Shown in pieces: positions 7,750 through 14,000 of a stretch of DNA of 30,979 nt. Location of the stretch: positions 1 through 30,979 of IMG/VR virus record IMGVR_UViG_3300010396_001257. One strand, 5' to 3'. Every line of letters starts with the position of its first letter. The stretch's first letter is position 1. This DNA is from a virus. Under the pieces are notes generated by a model, which had not been told where the DNA came from, did not search any database, and saw only the letters and a list, made by a program, of their open reading frames with translations. Made by a program: the position numbers and the translations under genes.

Positions 7750-8268
7750 TCAGGCAGCGAGCTTTTGTTGCGCCGGCTCGTCAGCATCCGGCGGCGTCAA
7801 GGTGATTTCGACGGTCTCCTGGATAAGCTGGCAAAGCTTTCCGCTGGTGCGGCCATCCGGGTGGAAGCTGGCGCGGAACGTGATCAACACGCTGCCGCCA
7901 TCCAGCGCTTCGAACACGAAGCCCGAGAGTTCAACGTCAGACAGTTTCAGTGCTTCATCCAGCGCGAGTCCGGTCGTGATGCTGAGTTCGTAGCCAGGGA
8001 AGTCTTCGTCCCACTTGAGCGGCGCCAGGTGCGGAAGCTTGCGCTGGGTCAGCCCGTCGTGATCGTTCAAAGGAAGGTCTGCTTGCTCGCCCGCACCGGG
8101 CTTGCGGTACAACATCTTTTTCAGCGCCTTGTCGAAATGATCGAGCGCGCTGTTGCCGCACGTCACTTCGAACTTGAGATCGCCGGCTGAAACGTTTTCC
8201 TCTCCGTGCTTCTCCGCACGCGGGTTGAACGATGCGATCTTCGCTTGGTGGTTTTCGAGATTGAACAC
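7750..8268 (-). CDS. Conserved phage protein of the recombination module
   Basis: A 172-residue acidic protein starting at GTG 8268, with AGGAG 7 bases upstream. I recall similar proteins (FNPRAEKHGEE, LDHFDKALKKMLYRKP, WDEDFPGYEL, SGKLCQLIQETVEITLTPP) beside recT and exonuclease genes in Burkholderia and Pseudomonas phages. The alternation of strands suggests a beta-rich fold. Position suggests a helper in single-strand annealing or DNA protection, but no catalytic motif is visible and function is unknown. Confidence 0.75.
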   Translation of the reverse strand: MFNLENHQAKIASFNPRAEKHGEENVSAGDLKFEVTCGNSALDHFDKALKKMLYRKPGAGEQADLPLNDHDGLTQRKLPHLAPLKWDEDFPGYELSITTGLALDEALKLSDVELSGFVFEALDGGSVLITFRASFHPDGRTSGKLCQLIQETVEITLTPPDADEPAQQKLAA

Positions 8269-8294
8269 GTGGCTACTCCTGGCGAGGAAAAGGA

Positions 8295-8344
8295 GGCGGC
8301 GATCAGGGACGGAAGGGGGAGTCCGTTGAAGCCCGATCGCCGCC
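8295..8344 (-). repeat. Intergenic hairpin in the left operon
   Basis: A perfect 10-bp inverted repeat (GGCGGCGATC at 8295-8304, GATCGCCGCC at 8335-8344), extended inward by GGG/CCC with one bulged A. A smaller ACGGA/TCCGT stem lies inside the loop. It fills the gap between the coiled-coil gene stop and the next ribosome site. On the minus transcript it is followed by TCCTTTTCCT, which is not a clean T-tract. It may be a weak terminator, an attenuator or an RNase III site. Confidence 0.5.
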
Positions 8345-8352
8345 GGTGAAAC

Positions 8353-9216
8353 TCATGCGGACCGGCGCACCGAGAGCAGGTCTTCGGCGAATACGCGCAC
8401 GCCGGGGATCCGCGCAGCGCCCTTCAGCGCCTTCGCGACCTGGCCAAGCGCTTTCGTGTTCGGCTCGATGTAGCCGAGCAATGTTGTGTCTCCACGCGCT
8501 GCTGCTGCTGCGGCCGCGCTGACGAGAGCCTGGAAATCCTCGACTTCAGCCTTCCAGTTCTGACGGCCGCTAATGCCGGCGGTCTTGGCCGGGGCAATCA
8601 TGGGCAATACCGGCGCGACGTCGGCAATCTCGATCTCGGCCTTGGCGGCGTCGGCTTTGGCGCGCGCTTCTGCTTCCGCGGCGGCGGCTCTTTCGGCTTC
8701 CTCGCGGGCGATGCGTTCGGCTTCCTTGGCCGCGGCTTCGTTGCCGGCGGCGCGTTCACGCTCGATCGCGACCAGTCGTTCGCGTTCGGCCTTGATCTGT
8801 TCCTCGCGGATTCGGCGCGCCTCAGCTTCAGCGGCCGCCTGCTCGCGTTCCAGACGCTCGCGTTCGGCTTTGGCGACGGCTTCAGCTTCGCGGCGCTTGC
8901 GGTCGGCTTCTTCGCGTTCCTTGACCTGATACGCGACGATGCCCTTGCGCAGCAATCCTTCGGCTTCGGCCAGCCGATCGGTGGGCGTGCGAAACAGGTC
9001 CATGATCCGCTTCTTGGCTTCATCGATCGGCCGGGTGAGAGACAGGCGCAGTTCCTCAATCTCCTTCTTGCGCGCGACCAGGCGGCGCAGTTCTTCGCCG
9101 GCCACATCCAGAGCGGCGGGCGAATCGATCTCGAGGGTGAGTGCCAGCTCGTGCGCTGAGTTGGCGATTCGAGAGGCTTGAGCGAGTTCGCGCGATTCGC
9201 TGACATCGGCATTCAT
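8353..9216 (-). CDS. Coiled-coil protein of the recombination module
   Basis: A 287-residue protein. Residues 25-85 are helical with ELRRLVARKKEIEELR. Residues 85-200 are a long Ala/Glu/Arg-rich coiled coil. The C-terminal 75 residues (GRQNWKAEVEDFQALV ... GYIEPNTKALGQVAKAL ... GVRVFAEDLLSVRR) form a compact conserved module that I recall at the end of similar phage proteins next to exonuclease and recT. It starts at ATG 9216, overlapping the exonuclease stop as ATGA. A structural role in a recombination complex is inferred from context. The coding DNA is strongly repetitive because of the Ala/Glu codons. Confidence 0.75.
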   Translation of the reverse strand: MNADVSESRELAQASRIANSAHELALTLEIDSPAALDVAGEELRRLVARKKEIEELRLSLTRPIDEAKKRIMDLFRTPTDRLAEAEGLLRKGIVAYQVKEREEADRKRREAEAVAKAERERLEREQAAAEAEARRIREEQIKAERERLVAIERERAAGNEAAAKEAERIAREEAERAAAAEAEARAKADAAKAEIEIADVAPVLPMIAPAKTAGISGRQNWKAEVEDFQALVSAAAAAAARGDTTLLGYIEPNTKALGQVAKALKGAARIPGVRVFAEDLLSVRRSA

Positions 9217-9809
9217 GCGGCTTTCTCCAGATAGTTGTGCAGCGTCAAGGCCGCGAGGAATACGCGGAGGTCGTTCGGGTCTTTCTGAGGCACCAAGCGC
9301 CAGCGTTCCGGCGTCAGGTGCAAGGCGTAGCGGTCGGAGACCTGCCACTCGCCGTCGTAAAGCTCGGCGAGCGCGGCGCGATACGCGGCGGTCTGGGGCC
9401 CCGCACTGCGCGGCACGGCGGCGGTGCGTTTTGCATCAATGATTGCGCGTGTGCCGTTGAGCGTACCGGCAAGATCGAGCGTCCCGGCGTAGCCATACCT
9501 GGCCGAGTGAACACGACATTCGCTGTGAATCACCTGGAATCCGGATTGCGCACGGAACTGACGCCATTGCGCGAGATAAGGACGCAGCGAATCGTCCAAC
9601 GGGTCTTCATCCAACGTTCCCGCGATGTCGAGCTCGATCAGCTTGTGGACGGCCTTCCCGAGCAGTGCGCTGCGTTCCATGGTTTCGCGGTCGACGGCGC
9701 GGTACTCGTGTGCGGTGATTGGGCGCAGCACTGTCGTCACACCCGGCAATACATTGCCGTCGAGGCGGTACTCGTGCTCGACTTCATCGAATTGCAGGCC
9801 GTCCGCCAC
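9213..9809 (-). CDS. PD-(D/E)XK exonuclease, partner of RecT
   Basis: A 198-residue nuclease of the Cas4/RecB-like PD-(D/E)XK superfamily. Visible motifs are Glu97 (HSECRV), Asp112 (YAGTLDLAG), Asp125-Ala-Lys127 (IIDAK) and the downstream Gln139...Tyr143 (QTAAY). An exonuclease that resects double-stranded ends would supply 3' single strands to the annealase encoded just upstream. I prefer GTG 9809: GGAAGG sits 6 bases before it. The TTG at 9815, which overlaps the recT stop, leaves no spacing. Confidence 0.85.
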   Translation of the reverse strand: MADGLQFDEVEHEYRLDGNVLPGVTTVLRPITAHEYRAVDRETMERSALLGKAVHKLIELDIAGTLDEDPLDDSLRPYLAQWRQFRAQSGFQVIHSECRVHSARYGYAGTLDLAGTLNGTRAIIDAKRTAAVPRSAGPQTAAYRAALAELYDGEWQVSDRYALHLTPERWRLVPQKDPNDLRVFLAALTLHNYLEKAA

Positions 9810-9811
9810 GA

Positions 9812-10888
9812 TCAACCTTCCTGCGCCGCAGCGGCGTCGGCATCGATCATCGACTGCAGCTCGTCACGAACTGCGTTGAAGTTGGCCGTATCAATCGCCG
9901 GGTACCGCTCGGAAAGCGCTTCCTTCGTGACGCCGGCGCGCTTGGCCAGATCGTCGAGGATGCGCTTGAGCGATGCGGAGAGCGGCTTGCCGGCGTGCGC
10001 GGGCGTCCCAACTTCCGGAACTTCCGCTTGCCCGGAGACGTCAGCCTGTTGTGCTTGCGCCTCCTGCTTCTCGGGCGCTTTCGCCTGCGGCATTGCCACC
10101 CCAGGCGCAGTCTCGGCACCAATTTCTGACGCATCCTGTTCTACCGGCGCCCACGTGCCATCGATCGCATCATCGATATCGACGTGCTGCTTCCCGGTAT
10201 CGGCCGTGTTGTCGAGCGCGAGCGCCGTCGCAAGCTCTGCGGATTTCGGCAGATATTTGCAAATGCGACGGATCAGGGTCTTGCGCCACATCTCCTCTTC
10301 GTCGGTGTCCCAAGGCGTTTTCTTGCCATACTTCCGCGCATTGATCACGTTTTGCGAGCGATCGCGGATCGCTTCGATCTGCCGGCGCGTCATGACCTCG
10401 ACATGGAATCCACCGCCGTCGATTTCCGCGACAGCGTAGGCCAGCCGCGCTTCGCCGGGGTCGCCATCCAACACCGGCTTGTGGACCAAGCGTGTGGTGA
10501 GCCCAACTTCGTACTCGAACGTGTCGTTCGCGTGAACGACATGCGCTTCGATGCGCGATACCTTGCCGCTCCGGCGCACCAGCTCGATCAGGCCCTGATA
10601 GCCGATTTGCAGCTGGCACTCGTCCTTGTACGGGATCAGATAACACTGACCCATGACGCCTGGCTCAAGCCCGAGCTGCGAGGCGATGATGATCGATGCG
10701 AATACACTGCGGGGCTCGCACTTCGCGAGTTTTGGATTGCTGCGGAAGCTCGTCAGCGCAATGCGCGCCATGCGATCGCCGTCCAGATGCTTCGGCAGCG
10801 CGCGCGCGATCTCGCCCTTGAAGCGCTCCAGCATCGCCGGGAAATTGTCCGGAGCCCTGCGTGTGATCTGTTGAGTGTGCTCGTTCAT
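9812..10888 (-). CDS. recT: RecT-family single-strand annealing protein
   Basis: A 358-residue protein. The RecT core at about residues 20-225 includes ALPKHLDGDRMARIALTS, ASQLGLEPGVMGQCYLIPY, QIGYQGLIELVRRSG and MWRKTLIRRICKYLP. It anneals complementary single strands during phage recombination and replication. The C-terminal third is a Gln/Ala/Pro-rich linker and a short helical module (LKRILDDLAKRAGVTKEAL), longer than in minimal RecT and perhaps a site for binding host SSB or the exonuclease. AAGGA precedes the ATG by 9 bases. It forms a unit with the exonuclease downstream. Confidence 0.93.
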   Translation of the reverse strand: MNEHTQQITRRAPDNFPAMLERFKGEIARALPKHLDGDRMARIALTSFRSNPKLAKCEPRSVFASIIIASQLGLEPGVMGQCYLIPYKDECQLQIGYQGLIELVRRSGKVSRIEAHVVHANDTFEYEVGLTTRLVHKPVLDGDPGEARLAYAVAEIDGGGFHVEVMTRRQIEAIRDRSQNVINARKYGKKTPWDTDEEEMWRKTLIRRICKYLPKSAELATALALDNTADTGKQHVDIDDAIDGTWAPVEQDASEIGAETAPGVAMPQAKAPEKQEAQAQQADVSGQAEVPEVGTPAHAGKPLSASLKRILDDLAKRAGVTKEALSERYPAIDTANFNAVRDELQSMIDADAAAAQEG

Positions 10889-10912
10889 TGCTTCATGTCC
10901 TTGGATTGAGAA

Positions 10913-10967
10913 CCGGCCACCTCGCTACGCGCGGAGGGGTTGCGCGCCTGACCTGCGAGGCGGCCGG
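10913..10967 (-). repeat. Intergenic hairpin between DUF1566 gene B and recT
   Basis: Arms CCGGCCACCTCG (10913-10924) and CGAGGCGGCCGG (10956-10967) pair at 11 of 12 positions, with an inner CGCGC/GCGCG stem. It lies 13 bases beyond the end of variable repeat B. In phage BPP-1 a hairpin just downstream of the variable repeat is needed for target recognition, but that one is shorter and closer. I see no equally clear hairpin after repeat A. It may simply be a transcript hairpin upstream of recT. Confidence 0.5.
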
Positions 10968-10980
10968 GGAAACGCTTTGG

Positions 10981-11105
10981 CCAAGAGCCGATTACTGACT
11001 GGCCGGCGCGGCGCGGCGGCACGCGAGGACGCGGCCGCAGCCGTCCTGGCCGTCGATGAGCGCGTAGCCGCTGCGGAGATTGACGAACCACGCGTACGAG
11101 GACGG
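10981..11105 (-). repeat. DGR variable repeat B (3' end of DUF1566 gene B)
   Basis: The partner of 7164-7288, the same length with no gaps. Bases 10981-11038 are identical to 7164-7221. The 12 differences all fall in the first two bases of NNC/NNT codons. Farther upstream in the gene the similarity continues more weakly and includes third-position changes (ACG/ACA, GCG/GCC, GAC/GAA). The mutable window therefore probably ends near the shared CCG TCC TCG, or the copies diverged earlier there. Confidence 0.88.
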
Positions 11106-11426
11106 CGCTTCGGCATCGACTGTGGCCGTCCAGCACCAGGTGCCTTCGACGCCAGGGAATGCTTCGGTGTCGATCGCCGGCACGTAGCGGGAGCGATCGC
11201 ACAGCGCGAACAGCTCTTCGACCTCCGGCAAACGCCAGTCTTTGGCGGACGCCAGATCCATCGCCGCACAGGCGTCTTTCGCCTCCGTATACGTCAGGCG
11301 CTTGGGGCTGATGAAGCTTGCCGACCAGATCAGGCCGGTGCGCTGATCGAGCACGGCGACGTGATCTTTTGCATCGGCCTGGAGCTGCGCGCCATCGGCG
11401 CCGATCTTTACGAAATGCTGTTGCAT
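10992..11426 (-). CDS. DUF1566 DGR target protein B
   Basis: A 144-residue protein with a DUF1566 domain starting near residue 22 (VLDQRTGLIWSASF, YTEAKDACAAMD, WRLPEVEELFALCD, WCWTATVD). Residues 108-144 are the variable repeat and end in the same RVLACRRAAPASQ as protein A. The ATG at 11426 has AGGAGA 7 bases upstream. A TTG 11 codons earlier has no such site. Compared with protein A it lacks most of the N-terminal extension. It lies directly upstream of recT in the early left operon. No signal peptide or tail-attachment domain is visible, so its display site (virion, cell surface or cytoplasm) is unknown. Confidence 0.85.
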   Translation of the reverse strand: MQQHFVKIGADGAQLQADAKDHVAVLDQRTGLIWSASFISPKRLTYTEAKDACAAMDLASAKDWRLPEVEELFALCDRSRYVPAIDTEAFPGVEGTWCWTATVDAEAPSSYAWFVNLRSGYALIDGQDGCGRVLACRRAAPASQ

Positions 11427-11455
11427 GAAGGTGTCTCCTGTGGAAAGGAATGTGC

Positions 11456-11698
11456 TCAACGCTCGCTCTTCGCGATGATTTCGAGCGCTTCTTCGTAGCT
11501 GGGGAGTTCCGCGCGCTTGCCGTCCTTCGAGAGCAGCGACTGCGCGCGGGCGCGGATCGTGATTTCCTGGGCGGTCGGCATCGCCGGCAAACGCTCAACC
11601 TTGTGGCCGCCTGCGAAGCCGTACTGAATCGGCTTGAACGGCTGCGGCTCGGGTTGCGGGCAGTTCGGTACGGCGCGGAGCTTGCGGGCGGTTCTCAT
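11456..11698 (-). CDS. Small protein, unknown function
   Basis: An 80-residue protein that I do not recognise. The basic N-terminus (MRTARKLRAVPNCP) is followed by a Pro-rich stretch (PQPEPQPFKPIQYGF) and a helical C-terminal half (AQEITIRARAQSLLSK, SYEEALEIIAKSER). It starts at ATG 11698 in an ATGA overlap with the gene upstream, which supports real, coupled translation. Confidence 0.6.
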   Translation of the reverse strand: MRTARKLRAVPNCPQPEPQPFKPIQYGFAGGHKVERLPAMPTAQEITIRARAQSLLSKDGKRAELPSYEEALEIIAKSER

Positions 11699-11970
11699 GC
11701 CGTCACCTCGACCTGTTCCGCGAGCGCGTCCTTGGCCCGCTCTGTCGCGGTGGCAATGATCGAATTGCGAAGGTGCAGCATCAGGCGTCGGCCTGCTGCG
11801 CACTCGTCGCCGTCCATCGCCGCGAAGATCACGTCGTTTTCCGCGGCCGGCGTCAGGTCATGCAGGGCATCGGCCCACGCTTCGGGATTGCGCAGGGCCA
11901 GTTCGCGCGCCTGGCGCACGTACGCCTGCACGCTGTCGGCACCATGGGTTGCGATCGTCAGTTGGCACAT
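11695..11970 (-). CDS. Small acidic helical protein, unknown function
   Basis: A 91-residue, Ala-rich, predicted all-helical protein (VQAYVRQARELALRN, GRRLMLHLRNSIIATATERAKDALAEQ). The ATG at 11970 has GGAGG 9 bases upstream. It overlaps both neighbours. No family is recognised. Confidence 0.6.
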   Translation of the reverse strand: MCQLTIATHGADSVQAYVRQARELALRNPEAWADALHDLTPAAENDVIFAAMDGDECAAGRRLMLHLRNSIIATATERAKDALAEQVEVTA

Positions 11971-12179
11971 TTCGGCGACCCTCCGTTCTTCTGTTGACGT
12001 TCTTCGTCGAACGCGCGCAGCAATGCTTGGGCGTGCTCCGGCTGCGCGACGCATGCGCTCACCAGCGCATCACCGGCCTCGTCGGCGTCGATGGGCTCCG
12101 GGTGGCGCGTGAAATCACCGCGCTGGAAATACTCGTCGTCCCACACCAGCAAGCCGCCCGGACCCCTGATCTGTTTCAT
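11958..12179 (-). CDS. Small acidic protein, unknown function
   Basis: A 73-residue protein (MKQIRGPGGLLVWDDEYF, then a helical acidic segment ending in QQKNGGSPKC). The ATG at 12179 overlaps the upstream stop as ATGA. Its 3' end overlaps the next gene by 13 bases and carries that gene's ribosome site. No family is recognised. Confidence 0.6.
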   Translation of the reverse strand: MKQIRGPGGLLVWDDEYFQRGDFTRHPEPIDADEAGDALVSACVAQPEHAQALLRAFDEERQQKNGGSPKCAN

Positions 12180-12421
12180 GGGATTACCTTCCAGGCACGG
12201 CCCAGCAGGATCGCGACGGCGATCGCCAGCGCGCAGACCAGGAACGGCCACGAGTCGACCAGCGAGCGCGGCTCGTCGGCCATCGGCGTCAGCTTGCGCC
12301 GGTATTCGCCCAACGCCTTGCGCACGGCCTTGGGCAGACGCCGCGGCGGGGCCTTGTGGCCCGGCTTCGCGGCGCGCCAGTCCGGCGCCTGATTGGCGAC
12401 GTGGTGATCGCGCGTGTTCAT
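12176..12421 (-). CDS. Small membrane protein, unknown function
   Basis: An 81-residue protein. The first 50 residues are basic and Pro-rich. A single hydrophobic segment (WPFLVCALAIAVAILLG, about 58-74) near the C-terminus should span the inner membrane with the basic part in the cytoplasm. It is linked by ATGA overlaps to both neighbours. It might be a superinfection or host-interaction protein, but nothing in the sequence proves that. Confidence 0.6.
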   Translation of the reverse strand: MNTRDHHVANQAPDWRAAKPGHKAPPRRLPKAVRKALGEYRRKLTPMADEPRSLVDSWPFLVCALAIAVAILLGRAWKVIP

Positions 12422-12624
12422 GCCGGCGCACCTTCGGCCTGGACGGCCTTGGCCGCGTCCGTCGCCGCTTCGGTGATCGCGCGCGAAAGGGCGTCGCGGA
12501 GTTGCACGGCCTCCTCAGGACGCATCGAGATGCAAGCATCGCCACACCAAATGCTGATTTCGCCGGTGCACTCAATCCTGACGGTCGCGGGTTTCGCGTA
12601 GACGCCGCTGTGTGCGTGTGCCAT
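12418..12624 (-). CDS. Small protein, unknown function
   Basis: A 68-residue protein. A short beta-like front (TVRIECTGEISIWCGDACISM) with three Cys is followed by a helical tail (EEAVQLRDALSRAITEAATDAAKAV). The ATG at 12624 follows the upstream stop (TGA at 12627-12629) by two bases. No family is recognised. Confidence 0.55.
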   Translation of the reverse strand: MAHAHSGVYAKPATVRIECTGEISIWCGDACISMRPEEAVQLRDALSRAITEAATDAAKAVQAEGAPA

Positions 12625-12626
12625 GT

Positions 12627-12902
12627 TCAGTTCCCCTCTTCAAGTTCGTTGACCAGCGCCCGCGCCTGCTCCAGCTTCGCCTTCGCGGACGCGCGCAATT
12701 CGCCCTCGTGCAGACGCACGATTGCGATCAGGTGTTTGAGTGAGCCGAGCATCCGCAGCGACGCGGCCATCAACTCCGCGTCCTGCTGGTGCGTGTAGAC
12801 GATGGCGATCGGGTCGTGATGCGTGTTACGCACCGACCAGGTCTTGATGCCCCTGATCACCAGCCTGGCTGCGTGCCATGGACCCCGCGTGAACCTTGCC
12901 AT
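12627..12902 (-). CDS. First gene of the left operon, small conserved phage protein
   Basis: A 91-residue protein. The order TRGPWHAARLV ... DPIAIVYTHQQDAELMAASLRMLGSLK resembles the widespread small phage proteins with a GPW start and an ARLIAAAPELL-like block, whose function is unknown. The ATG at 12902 lies about 36 bases downstream of the predicted PL start, with GGGGCAAG nearby as a modest ribosome site. Confidence 0.65.
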   Translation of the reverse strand: MARFTRGPWHAARLVIRGIKTWSVRNTHHDPIAIVYTHQQDAELMAASLRMLGSLKHLIAIVRLHEGELRASAKAKLEQARALVNELEEGN

Positions 12903-12944
12903 CTCGCTTGCCCCGTCTGGCCGCTGGATCGCGGCGACGGGAGT

Positions 12945-12973
12945 AAATTACCAAACAGTAATCGGCGTGTCAA
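12945..12973 (-). promoter_or_regulatory. PL, early leftward promoter
   Basis: On the minus strand TTGACA (12973-12968) is followed by a 17-base spacer and TAATTT (12950-12945). This is a near-consensus sigma-70 promoter whose transcript would start near 12938. One operator covers the -10/spacer and another overlaps the -35 end, so repressor binding would block it. It should drive the whole minus-strand operon down to int. Confidence 0.8.
12947..12962. promoter_or_regulatory. Operator OL1
   Basis: ATTAC-CAAACA-GTAAT, with perfect inverted half-sites separated by 6 bases. It overlaps the PL -10 element. The same 16-bp pattern occurs at 13719-13734. Confidence 0.75.
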
Positions 12974-12987
12974 TACTTTTTGGTAAT
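12972..12987. promoter_or_regulatory. Operator OL2
   Basis: AATAC-TTTTTG-GTAAT, one half-site mismatch from the ATTAC-N6-GTAAT pattern, centred 25 bp from OL1 and touching the PL -35 element. Confidence 0.65.
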
Positions 12988-13213
12988 AATTTTTGCCAGC
13001 ATCAAACCCCTCGCCGGAGCGGCCCCGTCAAGTGCGCTGGATCACGGGTTTACGTTCCGTGACAGTTGTTTACCGTGTCCCTCGGCTGGCGCAAGGCGTG
13101 CACGTATTCCCGTCGCACCCGGTGAGCCTACTTGCCGGTTCACTGACCCGACAGAAGAGGGGGATTCACCGTGGACAAGGGAATTACGGACAAGCTCGTT
13201 CGCGCGGCGATCG
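12988..13213. other. Noncoding stretch between PL/OL and the repressor gene
   Basis: About 226 bases without a convincing gene. It contains a small inverted repeat (TCACGG at 13042-13047, CCGTGA at 13057-13062) with no T-tract. On the plus strand there is a GTG (13171) preceded by GAGGGGG, whose frame then runs antisense into the repressor gene. It is probably the 3' untranslated region of the repressor transcript. Confidence 0.4.
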
Positions 13214-13681
13214 CTAGGTGCGGCTGCGATTGCGTAGCGCGGGCAACTCAGACTGGACAGCTTCCAGAATGTTGGCTGGGAAGGTATCTGGTGCAGGCTT
13301 CATGCGAGCCAGCTCGCTCACGAACTCCATCCCTGCGGCTGGTATCGACAGGGCCAGGGCGCGAGCCAGCGCCGACACGACCACGCCCAACTCCGCTACT
13401 TCGCGTGATGCATTGCCGCTCGGATCAAGAGGAAGCGGATGCACCAGGTAGCCCTTAGGCATTGCCGCCTGCGCTTCCAAGCGAAGCGCTTTTTTCTCGC
13501 CGAAGGACTTGTGGCTCAGCAGTGCTGATAGCTCACCCTGGTTGATTTCGTGGCCGCGTTTCTTGGCATCGGCAATGAACGCCTGTTGCGAACCGCCGAA
13601 CTTGCGATTGATCCAATCCGCGAGCTTGCGACGCCGTTCCACGACGATGTCGGTATCCATTGCCATGGTTGAAGTATCCAT
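13214..13681 (-). CDS. Phage repressor (CI-position) without peptidase domain
   Basis: A 155-residue protein. A helix-turn-helix lies at about residues 28-65 (GSQQAFIADAKKRGHEINQGELSALLSHKS). The rest is helical (EVAELGVVVSALARALAL). The S24/LexA-type serine peptidase domain of lambda CI is absent, so RecA-driven self-cleavage is not expected. It lies between the OL and OR operator groups and is divergent from the Cro-like gene, the position of a lysogeny repressor. The ATG at 13681 is the most upstream in the frame and lies inside operator OR3, so repressor binding there should affect its own expression. Other ATGs at codons 6 and 8 are possible starts. Confidence 0.75.
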   Translation of the reverse strand: MDTSTMAMDTDIVVERRRKLADWINRKFGGSQQAFIADAKKRGHEINQGELSALLSHKSFGEKKALRLEAQAAMPKGYLVHPLPLDPSGNASREVAELGVVVSALARALALSIPAAGMEFVSELARMKPAPDTFPANILEAVQSELPALRNRSRT

Positions 13682-13695
13682 TACCTACTGGTACA
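13680..13695. promoter_or_regulatory. Operator OR3
   Basis: ATTAC-CTACTG-GTACA, one perfect half-site and one near match. It overlaps the repressor start codon, a natural place for autoregulation or Cro binding. Confidence 0.55.
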
Positions 13696-13710
13696 ACACC
13701 AAAAGGTATT
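13695..13710. promoter_or_regulatory. Operator OR2
   Basis: AACAC-CAAAAG-GTATT, a degenerate copy of the 16-bp operator, centred 15 bp from OR3 and abutting the PR -35 element. Confidence 0.45.
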
Positions 13711-13736
13711 GACGGCCAATTACTAAGTGGTAATAT
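13709..13736 (+). promoter_or_regulatory. PR, early rightward promoter
   Basis: TTGACG (13709-13714), a 16-base spacer, then TAATAT (13731-13736). With a start about 7 bases beyond the -10, the first transcribed base falls at 13743, the A of the Cro-like ATG. The mRNA is thus predicted to be leaderless. Confidence 0.75.
13719..13734. promoter_or_regulatory. Operator OR1
   Basis: ATTAC-TAAGTG-GTAAT, with perfect half-sites, inside the PR spacer and -10. It matches OL1 in both half-sites. Confidence 0.75.
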
Positions 13737-13742
13737 CGCGGC

Positions 13743-14000
13743 ATGGAATCGCTCCGGTCTTACCTCAAATCATTGGAACCGTCCGATCAGGCGGCCTACG
13801 CCAAGCGCTGCGGCACGACGATCGGGTATCTCCGCAAAGCCCTCAGCACGAAGCCAAATCTCGACGGTGCCTTGGTGCGCCTGCTGTGGGATCACAGCCA
13901 CGGAAAGGTGAGTCGCCACGAGCTGCGTTCCGACATCTGGACTCGAATCGAGGACGACGTTTGGCCAGAGCAGACATTTCCACAAGAACAAGCAGCCTGA
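13743..14000 (+). CDS. Cro-like HTH protein (YdaS/Cro family)
   Basis: An 85-residue protein. The front (LRSYLKSLEPSDQAAYAKRC, GTTIGYLRKALS) is the helix-turn-helix of the YdaS/Cro-like group used by many phages as the lytic switch protein. SRHELRSDIW near the end is also typical of the group. It is divergently oriented from the repressor, 61 bp away, and controlled by OR1. No ribosome site lies before the ATG, in line with a leaderless mRNA. A terminator begins at the last base of its stop codon. Confidence 0.8.
   Translation: MESLRSYLKSLEPSDQAAYAKRCGTTIGYLRKALSTKPNLDGALVRLLWDHSHGKVSRHELRSDIWTRIEDDVWPEQTFPQEQAA

Noticed and set aside
9813-9815. TTG start for the exonuclease gene in a TTGA overlap
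   Set aside because: The ribosome site GGAAGG abuts the TTG with no spacing, while it is 6 bases from GTG 9809.
13171-13458. Plus-strand GTG frame with a strong GAGGGGG ribosome site, antisense to the repressor gene
   Set aside because: Only the first 14 codons lie outside the repressor gene; the rest has the Arg/Pro/Ser composition of a shadow frame. It could be a regulatory antisense peptide, but there is no support.
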